Positions 45,261-54,102 of a stretch of DNA of 64,000 nt are shown here, one piece after another. The stretch spans positions 930,001-994,000 of the forward strand of contig NZ_CP097870.1 in the NCBI RefSeq assembly GCF_029223545.1, written 5' to 3'. The position numbers and the translations under genes were made by a program. The DNA comes from Thauera sp. GDN1. GTDB taxonomy: Bacteria > Pseudomonadota > Gammaproteobacteria > Burkholderiales > Rhodocyclaceae. The notes beneath the pieces were generated by a model. It had not been told where the DNA came from and did not search any database. It saw nothing but the letters and a program-made list of their open reading frames with translations. Every line of letters begins with the position of its first letter. Positions within the stretch are counted from its first letter, which is position 1.

Positions 45261-46371
45261 GCTTGAGCTCGATGCGGCGGTTGCGCGCGTAGGCGTCTTC
45301 GTTGTTGCGCGCATCCAGCGGGTGGAACTCGCCGTAGCCGGTGGCGGCCAGGCGCTGGGGCGGGATGCCCTGGCTGCGCAGGAACTTGACGATGGCCAGC
45401 GCGCGCGCGGTGGACAGTTCCCAGTTCGACGGGAAGCGGGCGTTCGCGATCGGCCGGCGGTCGGTGTGGCCGTCGACCTGCAGCACCCACGGCAGGTCGT
45501 CGGGGATCTCGGCCGATAGCGTCTTCAGCGTTTCGGCCAGCCGGGTGAGCTGGATCATGCCGTCGGCGCTGACCTCGTCGGAGGCGGTGGGGAACAGCAC
45601 CTCGCTCGAGAACACGAAGCGGTCGCCGACGATCTGCACGTCCTTGCGCTCGCCGAGCACCGCCTGCAGGCGGCCGAAGAATTCCGAGCGGTAGCGGGCG
45701 AGCTCCTTAACGCGCGCGGCCAGGGCGAGATTGAGCTCGCGGCCGAGCTCCTCGATCTTCAGGTCCTTGTCCTTGGCCGCGAGCTTGGCGGCGTCGAGCG
45801 CGGCGTTGAGCTGCTCGAGCTGCTCGCGCACCGCGGCGAGCTGGCGGTTCAGCAGCTCCACCTGGGCGATCGCCGCCGCGGACATCTCCTTCTGCTCCTT
45901 GAGACCACGCTCCGAGGTGTCGAGCGCGCTCGCCAGGCGCGCGACTTCCGCCTCGAGCTCCGCCTTCAGCTGCTGCAGGGCCGCGATGTCGGCGCCGAGG
46001 CGGGCGGCTTCCTCGCGCCGGGTCTTGGCCTCGTCCTGGGCGGCATGGAGCTCGTCGCGGGCGGTCAGCAGCTCGGTGGACAGCGCCTCGCGCTCGCGTT
46101 CCGAGCTGGTGAGCGAGGCACTGAGCTCGCCGACCTGGAGGTCTGCGCGTTCGCGGGCGGACTTCTCCAGGCTCAGGGTCTGGGCGAGCGCGGCGAGTTC
46201 GGCGTTGAGCTGCGCCAGCGCGCGGTCGCGGCCGCTCACCGCGTCGGCGAGCACGAACTGGCCGATCACGAAGATCAGGATCACGAACACCATCACCATC
46301 AGCAGCGAGGCGAGGGCGTCGACGAAGCCGGGCCAGAAATCGAGTGGCCGGCGGCGGGCGAGGCGGGCCAT
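45247..46371 (-). CDS. MotB/OmpA-type stator-like protein with long coiled coil
   Basis: A 374-residue protein with one N-terminal transmembrane helix (about 17-41: FVDALASLLMVMVFVILIFVI) that carries an Asp (D18 in FVDALA) at the place of the proton-binding Asp of MotB. A coiled coil of about 180 residues (45-225) follows, then a peptidoglycan-binding OmpA/MotB domain (250-374) with VDGHTDRRPI and RNRRIELKL. It is 3 bases after the MotA/ExbB-like gene, so the two are one complex. Target process is not known; it is not a flagellar motB by context. Confidence 0.85.
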   Translation of the reverse strand: MARLARRRPLDFWPGFVDALASLLMVMVFVILIFVIGQFVLADAVSGRDRALAQLNAELAALAQTLSLEKSARERADLQVGELSASLTSSEREREALSTELLTARDELHAAQDEAKTRREEAARLGADIAALQQLKAELEAEVARLASALDTSERGLKEQKEMSAAAIAQVELLNRQLAAVREQLEQLNAALDAAKLAAKDKDLKIEELGRELNLALAARVKELARYRSEFFGRLQAVLGERKDVQIVGDRFVFSSEVLFPTASDEVSADGMIQLTRLAETLKTLSAEIPDDLPWVLQVDGHTDRRPIANARFPSNWELSTARALAIVKFLRSQGIPPQRLAATGYGEFHPLDARNNEDAYARNRRIELKLTSR

Positions 46372-46374
46372 GGC

Positions 46375-47445
46375 TTATTCCGCTTTGTGGCCGCCGAGCG
46401 CGGCGGCGATCGTGCGCGACAGCAGGCGCAGCTCGGCGCGCAGGTCCTCGGAGAATTGCGCGCCCTGGGCGGGCTGCTGGGCGAGCTGGCGGATCAGGCC
46501 GCGCAGGTCGTCCTGGGTCGCAGACAAGGCGGACAGGTCGCGCGACTCGCGGGTGATCAGATCGGCGAGGCGGGTGAGCTGGTTGTTGAGCTCGCCCAGG
46601 TGCTCGGCGGTGGCGCGGCGTTCGCGTTCCGAGTCCACCGCGGAGCGCTGCATGCGCTCGATGCTCTCGGCGGTCTGCTCGAGCAGGGCCTGCACGTAGG
46701 CCGGCACGTTGCCCTCGCTTTCCATGCCCACGCCCGAGGGCAGCCTGGTCATGTGCGACAGCCACTCCTCGAGTTCGTTGTAGAAGCGGTTCTGCGCATG
46801 GCCCGACTGCAGGTCGAGGAAGCCGACGATCAACGAGCCGGCGAGACCGAACAGCGAGGTCGAGAAGCTGGTGGCCATGCCGCCGAGCGGTGCGTCGAGC
46901 TTGGTCTTGAGGGCCTCGAACATGGCCACCGGGTCGCTGCCCACGCTCATGCCGCCGATGATCTCGCCGATCGAGCGGATGGTGGCGAGCAGGCCCCAGA
47001 AGGTGCCGAGCAGGCCGAGGAAGATCAGCAGGCCGATCAGGTAGCGCGACAGGTCGCGCTGCTCCTCGAGGCGGATCTGCACGCTGTCGAGGATGGAACG
47101 CATCGAGGCGGGCGAGAGGTGGAACTGGCCGCGCTTGCGGCTGGACAGCAGCCGTGCCATCGGCGCCAGCAGCACCGGACGCAGTCCGCCCTGCAGCGCC
47201 TCGGGCTCGGCGCTGTGGAAGTCCTCGATCCACAGCACTTCGCGTTGCAGGCGCCAGACCTGGCGCAGATTGACGGCGATGCCCACCGCGAGCACGAACA
47301 GGATCACCCCGTTGAAGGCGGCGTTGGCGATGAAGGCGTGCTTGAGCTGCGGCACGAGGGCGGCGGCGAGGACCGCCACCAGCGCGAGAAAGACCGCCAT
47401 CCAGGTGGTGACGTGGACGGGTTTGGTGAATTCCTTGCGTTCCAT
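46375..47445 (-). CDS. MotA/TolQ/ExbB-type proton channel protein
   Basis: A 356-residue membrane protein. Two N-terminal helices (about 12-60), a cytoplasmic stretch, then the MotA/TolQ/ExbB channel core: LGLLGTFWGLLATIRSIGEIIGG around 150 and PLGGMATSFSTSLFGLAGSLIVGF around 190. The C-terminal third is a helical domain (QALLEQTAESIERMQ, ELNNQLTRLADLI). With the OmpA-type partner it should form a peptidoglycan-anchored, ion-driven stator across the envelope. Start chosen at ATG 47445 (MERKEF); the upstream in-frame extension is Arg/Pro-rich and lacks family likeness. Confidence 0.85.
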   Translation of the reverse strand: MERKEFTKPVHVTTWMAVFLALVAVLAAALVPQLKHAFIANAAFNGVILFVLAVGIAVNLRQVWRLQREVLWIEDFHSAEPEALQGGLRPVLLAPMARLLSSRKRGQFHLSPASMRSILDSVQIRLEEQRDLSRYLIGLLIFLGLLGTFWGLLATIRSIGEIIGGMSVGSDPVAMFEALKTKLDAPLGGMATSFSTSLFGLAGSLIVGFLDLQSGHAQNRFYNELEEWLSHMTRLPSGVGMESEGNVPAYVQALLEQTAESIERMQRSAVDSERERRATAEHLGELNNQLTRLADLITRESRDLSALSATQDDLRGLIRQLAQQPAQGAQFSEDLRAELRLLSRTIAAALGGHKAE

Positions 47446-47524
47446 CGATGGATCTTCCCGAGAGCGTGGTGTCGTTCTAGCACCCATCCAGGGTGGTGGC
47501 ATCGGCCGGAGTCTAGCGCGAATC

Positions 47525-47551
47525 CTGCGCGATTCCGAAGAAATCGCGCAG
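47525..47551. promoter_or_regulatory. Hairpin in the divergent gap before the porin-like gene
   Basis: CTGCGCGATT-N7-AATCGCGCAG, perfect 10-bp inverted repeat, followed by a second short palindrome GTGAC-GCGA-GTCAC (47555-47568). They lie between the divergent MotA-like and porin-like genes (gap 47446-47670) and could be regulator sites or mRNA structure. No confident -35/-10 pair identified. Confidence 0.35.
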
Positions 47552-47670
47552 CTAGTGACGCGAGTCACGACTCCGAACCATGAAACGCGGATAATTGCCG
47601 GGAGCCGTTCCCTTCCCGGCGTCACCCGCCGGAATCAAGATAAACAACAAGACCAGTGATCGCTTTCGTC

Positions 47671-48921
47671 ATGAACAGAGGGTTTGCGGTGTTCGCCGCG
47701 ATGGTTTGCATGGCGCACCTGACGGGCACGGAAGTGCAGGCCGCCGAATTCGACCCGGCACCGGGGGTGCGCTGGGCGGTCAATGGCTTCGGCACGCTCG
47801 GTGCCGCACATCACGACGAGGACAACACCCGCTTCCGGCGCAGCGTCGACCAGCGTGGCGGTGTTCGCGAGGGGCACGTCGAGGTGCGCAACGACAGCGT
47901 GCTCGGCATGCAGCTCAATGGCGTGTTCGATTCGCGCTGGTCGGTGATGGCGCAGGCGGTGAGCCGGCAGGACGTCGATCGCAAATGGACGCCGCAACTG
48001 ACCTGGGCCTTTGCCAAGTACGTTCCCAGTGACTGGGCCGAATTCCGCGTCGGGCGCATGGCGGTGGACATCTATCTGGATGGCGACTCGCGCCACGTCG
48101 GCTACGTGTATACGACGGCACGGCCGTATGCGGATCTCTATGGCCGTCTCACCTTCGACACCTTCGACGGTGCCGATGCCACCTTCCAGCACCCGCTGGC
48201 GGAAGGCCTGCTGCGCCTGAAGCTCTTCGGCGGGCGCACGCGTGGCGATGTCTACCTGAACGGCGAGGTCTATTCGCTCGAGCAGGGCCGTACCCTCGGT
48301 GCCACGGTGGACTGGATCGGCGAGGAGCTGAACCTGAAGCTGTCCTGGGGCAGCATGAGGACGAGCCGCGACCAGATCAATCCTGCCCTGGTGGACGGGC
48401 TGCGCATGGCCTCCGCATTTCCGGATGCCGCGGCGCGCCTGGCGGAGATCACGAATTCGAGCCGCATCTCCTACCTGGGCATCGGCGTGGGCTGGGAACG
48501 CGGCCCGTTCTCGCTCCAGGTCGTCGGTACCGACATCGCGATGGACATCTACCCGGACTTCGAGGGCTGGGGCGTGGGCGCGACCGCGGCCTATCGCATC
48601 GGCGACTGGAAGCCGTTCGTGACCTACTCGCGCAGCATCATCGATCCCGTCGAGCGTCGACTGGACCTGCCGGCCGGCGTCGACCCCGGTGTGGATGCCT
48701 TGATCGCAGGCTGGGAAATGGCCACCGGATACACCCGCCACGATCAATACACCATCGGCGCCGGCGTGCGCTACGAGTTCGCGCGCAATGCCGCGCTCAA
48801 GCTCCAGGCCGACCGCATCGAGGCCAAGCGCTCGTCCACCCTGCTCGACGATGCCGGCATGCGCATCGACTCGCCGCGCTCGTTCACGCTGTTCTCGGCG
48901 ACGCTGGACTTCGTGTTCTGA
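47671..48921 (+). CDS. Outer-membrane porin-like beta-barrel protein
   Basis: A 416-residue protein with a signal peptide (1-25, EVQA cut) and a body of alternating amphipathic strands, tight turns and a C-terminal Phe (SATLDFVF), the last-strand signature recognised by BamA. Runs such as WAVNGFGTLGAAHHD, EFRVGRMAVDIYLDG, YTIGAGVRYEF are typical porin strands. Substrate not readable. ATG at 47671 chosen as the beginning of the signal peptide. It is followed by a GC-rich hairpin and the acid-activation operon, so a role as entry channel for that pathway is possible (inference). Confidence 0.75.
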   Translation: MNRGFAVFAAMVCMAHLTGTEVQAAEFDPAPGVRWAVNGFGTLGAAHHDEDNTRFRRSVDQRGGVREGHVEVRNDSVLGMQLNGVFDSRWSVMAQAVSRQDVDRKWTPQLTWAFAKYVPSDWAEFRVGRMAVDIYLDGDSRHVGYVYTTARPYADLYGRLTFDTFDGADATFQHPLAEGLLRLKLFGGRTRGDVYLNGEVYSLEQGRTLGATVDWIGEELNLKLSWGSMRTSRDQINPALVDGLRMASAFPDAAARLAEITNSSRISYLGIGVGWERGPFSLQVVGTDIAMDIYPDFEGWGVGATAAYRIGDWKPFVTYSRSIIDPVERRLDLPAGVDPGVDALIAGWEMATGYTRHDQYTIGAGVRYEFARNAALKLQADRIEAKRSSTLLDDAGMRIDSPRSFTLFSATLDFVF

Positions 48922-48932
48922 GCGCCTGCGCG

Positions 48933-48955
48933 GCCGGGGGCGGATCGTCCCCGGC
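48933..48955 (+). terminator. Probable terminator after the porin-like gene
   Basis: GCCGGGG (48933-48939) / CCCCGGC (48949-48955). GC-rich stem, no T tract. A further small hairpin GGACGCG-CTTT-CGCGTCC (49044-49061) lies in the 216-base leader of the next operon. Confidence 0.5.
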
Positions 48956-49137
48956 GCACGGACATCGGCAACTGCAACAATTCAGTACATTCCACAAACA
49001 GTTGCGCAAAAGTGGCTTGCCACACTCCAGCCTGAACTGAATCGGACGCGCTTTCGCGTCCCGCCCGGGCCTTCGAAAAACAAACCCATGGCCCGGGTGC
49101 GGAGACAGACAGGACAAGACCAAAGGAGGAGTGTGGC

Positions 49138-51123
49138 ATGGACACACGCACGAGCGCGTCCGACCACGGGCAGGTCGAGGCGGGGCTGGATACCTTTCCG
49201 CGTTACCTGATGCATCACGCGAAGGTTCGCCCGCAGCAGCCGGCGATGCGCGAAAAGGAATACGGCATCTGGCAGACCTACACCTGGGCGCAGGTGGCCG
49301 AGAACGTGCGCGCCATCGCCTGCGGCCTCGCGCAGCTCGGCTTCAAGCGCGGCGACCGCCTTGCGGTGGTCGGCGACAACCGGCCGCGTCTGTACTGGTC
49401 GGTGGCCGCCTGCCAGTGCCTCGGCGGCATCCCGGTGATGATGTACCAGGACGCGGTGGCGCAGGAGATGGTCTATGTGCTGCAGGACGCCGAGATCAAG
49501 TTCGCCATCGTCGAGGACCAGGAGCAGGTCGACAAGCTGCTCGAGATCCAGCCCGAGGCGCCGCTGCTCGAGCACGTGATCTACGACGATGCGCGCGGCA
49601 TGCGCCACTACACCCAGCCTCTGCTGATGGGCCTGGACGAGCTGCAGGAGATGGGGCGGATCCACGACCGCAACCAGCCCGATTCGCTCGATGGCGAGAT
49701 CGCCAAGGGCGCCTCCGACGACATCTCGATCATGCTGTACACCTCGGGGACCACCGGCAAGCCCAAGGGCGTGTGCCAGACCCATGGTGCCTTCATCGCC
49801 GCGGCGCGCGGCGGCATGCAGTTCGACAAGCTCACCGACAAGGAGGACATCCTGTCCTACCTGCCGATGGCCTGGGTCGGCGACCACCTGTTCTCGTTCG
49901 CGCAGGCCATGGTGGCGGGCTTCACGATCAACTGCCCCGAGTCGGGCGAGACGGTGATGACCGACCTGCGCGAGATCGGCCCGACCTATTACTTCGCCCC
50001 GCCGCGCGTGTTCGAGAACCTGCTCACCCAGGTGATGATCCGCATGGAAGACGCCGGGGCGCTCAAGCGCAGGATCTTTCATCATTTCATGGACGTCGCC
50101 CGCCGCTGCGGCGCCGACATCCTCGACGGCAAGCCGGTGTCGGGTGGCGATCGCTTCCAGTACTGGCTGGGCAACCTGCTGGTGTATGGGCCGCTCAAGA
50201 ACGTGCTCGGCATGAGCCGCATCCGCGTCGCCTACACCGCCGGTGCGGCGATCGGGCCGGACCTGTTCCGCTTCTACCGCTCGATCGGCATCAACCTCAA
50301 GCAGCTCTACGGCCAGACCGAGACCTGCGCCTACGTGTGCCTGCAGCCCGACGGCCAGATCAAGCTCGATTCGGTGGGCAAGCCGGCGCCCTTCGTCGAG
50401 GTCAAGCTCGCCGACAACGGCGAGATCCTGGTCAAGGGGCCGATGCTGCTGAAGGCCTACTACAAGCGCCCCGACGCCACCGCCGAGTCGATCAACGCCG
50501 ACGGCTACTTCATGACCGGCGATGCGGGCTTCTTCGACGAGGACGGCCACCTGAAGATCATCGACCGCGCCAAGGACGTCGGCAAGATGGCCGACGGCAC
50601 GATGTTTGCGCCCAACTACATCGAGAACAAGCTCAAGTTCTTCCAGCACGTCAAGGAAGCGGTGACCTTCGGCGCCGGCAAGGACTTCGCGACCGCCTTC
50701 ATCAACATCGATCTCGAGGCGGTGGGCAACTGGGCGGAGAAGAAGGGCATGGCCTACTCCGGCTACACCGACCTGGCCTCGCAGCCGGCGGTGTATGAGC
50801 TGATCCGCGACTGCGTGGAGAAGGTCAACGCCGACCTCGCCGCCGACCCCAACATGAGCGGCTCGCAGATCAGGCGCTTCCTGATCCTGCACAAGGAGCT
50901 CGACGCCGACGACGGCGAACTCACCCGTACACGCAAGGTGCGGCGCAACTTCATCGCCGAGAAGTACGGGGTGCTGATCGAGGCGATGTTCGAAGGCAGG
51001 AAGACCCAGTTCATCGAGACCCAGGTCAAGTACGAGGACGGCCGTACCGGCAAGGTCTCGGCCGACCTGCGCATCGAGGAAGTGAAGACCTTCGCGCCGC
51101 AGGCCGGCAAGCGCGCGGCCTGA
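49138..51123 (+). CDS. FadD-type long-chain or aryl acyl-CoA ligase (AMP-forming)
   Basis: Adenylate-forming enzyme, 661 residues, activating a carboxylic acid to its CoA thioester. A3-type P-loop LYTSGTTGKPKG (about 200-211); A5 region LYGQTETCAYV; A7 YFMTGDAGFFDEDG; A8 IIDRAKDVGKMADG with APNYIEN. The catalytic C-terminal lysine region is TRTRKVRRNFI. Belongs to the branch with a C-terminal extension (DGRTGKVSADLRIEEV). Preceded by AAAGGAGGAG. First gene of an operon with five Liv-type transport genes, so the acid it activates is probably what the transporter brings in. Confidence 0.9.
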   Translation: MDTRTSASDHGQVEAGLDTFPRYLMHHAKVRPQQPAMREKEYGIWQTYTWAQVAENVRAIACGLAQLGFKRGDRLAVVGDNRPRLYWSVAACQCLGGIPVMMYQDAVAQEMVYVLQDAEIKFAIVEDQEQVDKLLEIQPEAPLLEHVIYDDARGMRHYTQPLLMGLDELQEMGRIHDRNQPDSLDGEIAKGASDDISIMLYTSGTTGKPKGVCQTHGAFIAAARGGMQFDKLTDKEDILSYLPMAWVGDHLFSFAQAMVAGFTINCPESGETVMTDLREIGPTYYFAPPRVFENLLTQVMIRMEDAGALKRRIFHHFMDVARRCGADILDGKPVSGGDRFQYWLGNLLVYGPLKNVLGMSRIRVAYTAGAAIGPDLFRFYRSIGINLKQLYGQTETCAYVCLQPDGQIKLDSVGKPAPFVEVKLADNGEILVKGPMLLKAYYKRPDATAESINADGYFMTGDAGFFDEDGHLKIIDRAKDVGKMADGTMFAPNYIENKLKFFQHVKEAVTFGAGKDFATAFINIDLEAVGNWAEKKGMAYSGYTDLASQPAVYELIRDCVEKVNADLAADPNMSGSQIRRFLILHKELDADDGELTRTRKVRRNFIAEKYGVLIEAMFEGRKTQFIETQVKYEDGRTGKVSADLRIEEVKTFAPQAGKRAA

Positions 51124-51134
51124 GGAGACGAGGC

Positions 51135-51959
51135 ATGAAGATGACCGACATGAACATTTCCCCCGCTGCAGCGCAGGCGGGCCGCCGTTTCGGCGAGGTG
51201 ATCCTCGACCTGCAGAACATCTCGCTGCGCTTCGGCGGCGTGAAGGCGCTCACCGACATCAGCTTCGACATCCGCGAGCATGAGATCCGCTCGATCATCG
51301 GCCCCAACGGCGCGGGCAAGAGCTCGATGCTCAACGTGATCAACGGCGTGTACCACCCGCAGGAGGGGCGCATCCTGTATCGCGGCGAGGAGCGAAAGCG
51401 GCTCGAGCCCTACATGGCGGCGCGCCAGGGCATCGCGCGCACCTTCCAGAACATCGCGCTGTTCAAGGGCATGAGCGTGCTCGACAACATCATGACCGGG
51501 CGCAATCTGAAGATGAAATCCAACATCTTCCAGCAGGCGCTCTACTGGGGCGCGGCGCAGCGCGAAGAGATCGCTCACCGCGAGAAGGTGGAGGAGGTGA
51601 TCGATTTTCTCGAGATCCAGAACGTGCGCAAGACCCCGGTGGGGCAGCTGCCCTACGGTCTGCAGAAGCGCGTCGAGCTCGGTCGGGCGCTGGCGGCCGA
51701 GCCGTCGATGCTGCTGCTCGACGAGCCCATGGCCGGCATGAACGTCGAGGAAAAGCAGGACATGTGCCGCTTCATCCTCGACGTCAATGACCAGTTCGGC
51801 ACCACCATCGTGCTCATCGAGCACGACATGGGCGTGGTCATGGACATCTCCGATCGCGTCGTGGTGCTGGACTACGGCAAGAAGATCGGTGACGGCGCGC
51901 CCGACGAGGTGCGCAACAACGAAGACGTCATCAGTGCCTATCTCGGCACGTTGCACTGA
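51135..51959 (+). CDS. livG: Branched-chain/aromatic acid ABC transporter ATP-binding protein LivG-type
   Basis: 274 residues. Walker A GPNGAGKSS (56-64), Q loop TFQNIALF, family-specific signature LPYGLQKRVELGRAL (in place of LSGGQ), Walker B MLLLDEP, H loop IEHDMGVVMD. LivG-type proteins have the BCA_ABC_TP_C extension at the end, seen here as VRNNEDVISAYLG. 11 bases after the ligase gene. Confidence 0.92.
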   Translation: MKMTDMNISPAAAQAGRRFGEVILDLQNISLRFGGVKALTDISFDIREHEIRSIIGPNGAGKSSMLNVINGVYHPQEGRILYRGEERKRLEPYMAARQGIARTFQNIALFKGMSVLDNIMTGRNLKMKSNIFQQALYWGAAQREEIAHREKVEEVIDFLEIQNVRKTPVGQLPYGLQKRVELGRALAAEPSMLLLDEPMAGMNVEEKQDMCRFILDVNDQFGTTIVLIEHDMGVVMDISDRVVVLDYGKKIGDGAPDEVRNNEDVISAYLGTLH

Positions 51960-51971
51960 GCGGGGAGCACC

Positions 51972-52901
51972 ATGGGATTCTTTCTTGAAACCTTGTTCGG
52001 CGGGTTGATGGCCGGCATGTTGTACTCGTTGATCGCACTCGGTTTCGTGCTGATCTACAAGGCCTCGGGCGTGTTCAACTTCGCCCAGGGCGCGATGGTG
52101 CTGTTCGCCGCGCTGGCGATGTCGCGCTTCGCGGAGTGGATTCCGCAGTGGCTGGGCTTCGAGAGCCTGCTGCTCGCCAACCTGCTGGCCTTCATCGCCG
52201 CGATGGCGGTGATGGTGGTGCTGGCGTGGGCGATCGAGCGCCTGTGCCTGTCGAAGCTGGTCAACCAGGAAGGCATCACCCTGCTGATGGCCACGCTCGG
52301 CATCGCCTACTTCCTCGACGGCTTCGGCCAGACCCTGTTCGGCAGCGACATCTACAACATCAACGTCGGCATGCCCAAGGATCCGGCCTTCATCCTCGAG
52401 GGCATGTTCGAGGGCGGGGTGATGATCAGCAAGGAAGACCTCGTCGCCGCGGTCATCGCCGCGCTGCTGGTGGTGGTGCTGGCGCTGTTCTTCCAGAAGA
52501 CCAAGACCGGCCGTGCGCTGCGCGCGGTGGCGGACGACCACCAGGCGGCGCAATCCATCGGCATCCCGCTCAACAAGATCTGGGTCATCGTGTGGTCGGT
52601 GGCGGGCTTCGCCGCACTGGTTGCCGGCATCATCTGGGGCTCCAAGCTCGGCGTGCAATTCACGCTGTCGCTGGTGGCGCTCAAGGCGCTGCCGGTCGTC
52701 ATCCTGGGCGGGCTGACCTCGGTGCCCGGTGCCATCATCGGCGGCCTCATCATCGGCGTGGGTGAGAAGCTGTCGGAGATCTACATCGGGCCGATATTCG
52801 GCGGCGGCATCGAAATCTGGTTCGCCTACGTGCTTGCGCTCGGCTTCCTGCTGGTCCGTCCGCAGGGGCTGTTCGGCGAGAAGATCATCGATCGCGTCTG
52901 A
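51972..52901 (+). CDS. livH: Liv-type ABC transporter permease, LivH-type
   Basis: 309 residues, about eight transmembrane helices, family motif GFVLIYKASGVFNFAQGAMV at 24-43 and the coupling region TKTGRALRAVADDHQAAQSIGI around 178-199. C-terminal GRVRPQGLFGE-like ending (LLVRPQGLFGEKI). 12 bases after livG. Confidence 0.92.
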   Translation: MGFFLETLFGGLMAGMLYSLIALGFVLIYKASGVFNFAQGAMVLFAALAMSRFAEWIPQWLGFESLLLANLLAFIAAMAVMVVLAWAIERLCLSKLVNQEGITLLMATLGIAYFLDGFGQTLFGSDIYNINVGMPKDPAFILEGMFEGGVMISKEDLVAAVIAALLVVVLALFFQKTKTGRALRAVADDHQAAQSIGIPLNKIWVIVWSVAGFAALVAGIIWGSKLGVQFTLSLVALKALPVVILGGLTSVPGAIIGGLIIGVGEKLSEIYIGPIFGGGIEIWFAYVLALGFLLVRPQGLFGEKIIDRV

Positions 52902-52931
52902 CGCGGCTACCGACTCCGGGAGAACATCCGA

Positions 52932-53996
52932 ATGCTGTACAGAGAAAATGGCCAGTTCAAGACCAGCTACGCGGCCGACCAACAGATCTTCCCCATCTTC
53001 CAGGAGCGCTGGGCGATGGCCCTGCTGCTGGCGCTCGCCTTCGTGGTGCTGCCGCTGGTGGGCTCGGAATATTTCTTCCGCGCCATCGTGATTCCCTTCC
53101 TGATCCTGTCGCTCGCCGCGCTGGGTCTGAACATCCTGGTCGGCTACTGCGGCCAGATCTCGCTCGGCACCGGCGCCTTCATGGCGGTGGGTGCGTATGC
53201 GGCCTACAACTTCATGGTCCGTATCGACGGCATGCCCCTGATCGCCGCGATGCTGCTCGGTGGCCTGTCGGCAACGGTGATCGGCGTGCTGTTCGGCATC
53301 CCTTCGCTGCGCATCAAGGGGCTGTACCTGGCGGTGGCGACGCTGGCGGCGCAGTTCTTCACCGACTGGGCCTTCCTGCGCATCGGCTGGTTCACCAACA
53401 ACTCCTCGTCGGGTTCGGTGAGCGTGGCCAAGCTCGATGTCTTCGGCATCCCGCTCGAGTCGCCGGTGAGCAAGTACCTCTTCGTTCTGGCGGTGGTCTG
53501 CATCTTCGCGCTGATGGCGAAGAACCTGGTGCGCAGCGCGATCGGGCGGCAATGGATGGCGATCCGCGACATGGACGTCGCCGCCGCGGTGATCGGCATT
53601 CGCCCGATGTACGCCAAGTTGAGCGCGTTCGCGGTGAGCTCCTTCATCGTCGGTGTGGCCGGCGTGCTGTGGGCCTTCATCCATCTCGGCGCCTGGGAGC
53701 CGGCGGCGTTCTCGATCGACCGTTCCTTCCAGCTGCTGTTCATGGTCATCATCGGTGGCCTGGGTTCGATCGCGGGTGCCTTCCTGGGGGCGGCCTTCAT
53801 CGTGCTGCTGCCGCTCGCGCTCGACCAGGTTCCGCATCTGCTCGGCATTCCCCTCTCCACGGCGACGATCACGCACCTGGTGCACATGATCTTCGGTGCG
53901 CTCATCGTGTTCTTCCTGATCGTCGAGCCGCATGGCCTGGCGAAGCTGTGGAGCGTGGGCAAGCAGAAACTGAGGCTGTGGCCCTTCCCCCATTGA
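52932..53996 (+). CDS. livM: Liv-type ABC transporter permease, LivM-type
   Basis: 354 residues, about nine transmembrane helices. Family motifs: LGLNILVGYCGQISLGTGAFMAVGAY around 58-83 and GRQWMAIRDMDVAAAVIGI around 203-221 for coupling to the ATPases. It carries an N-terminal cytoplasmic segment of about 30 residues before the first helix. 30 bases after livH, with CTCCGGGAGA before the ATG. Confidence 0.92.
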   Translation: MLYRENGQFKTSYAADQQIFPIFQERWAMALLLALAFVVLPLVGSEYFFRAIVIPFLILSLAALGLNILVGYCGQISLGTGAFMAVGAYAAYNFMVRIDGMPLIAAMLLGGLSATVIGVLFGIPSLRIKGLYLAVATLAAQFFTDWAFLRIGWFTNNSSSGSVSVAKLDVFGIPLESPVSKYLFVLAVVCIFALMAKNLVRSAIGRQWMAIRDMDVAAAVIGIRPMYAKLSAFAVSSFIVGVAGVLWAFIHLGAWEPAAFSIDRSFQLLFMVIIGGLGSIAGAFLGAAFIVLLPLALDQVPHLLGIPLSTATITHLVHMIFGALIVFFLIVEPHGLAKLWSVGKQKLRLWPFPH

Positions 53997-54102
53997 TGCA
54001 GAGGTGCCCGGTTGATGGGGGCCGGGCAGAAGTCGTCGTCAGAGGCATGCACCAACCGGCATGGACACCGTGCCACCGAAACATAAAAGAGGAGACATAC
54101 CA

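Noticed and set aside
45247..47445. Possible Zorya-type antiphage system (ZorA/ZorB-like MotA/MotB pair)
   Set aside because: ZorC/ZorD or ZorE helicase/nuclease genes are absent. Neighbours are a DUF2721 protein and a porin. The coiled coil is in the B-type subunit, not as a long tail on the A subunit.
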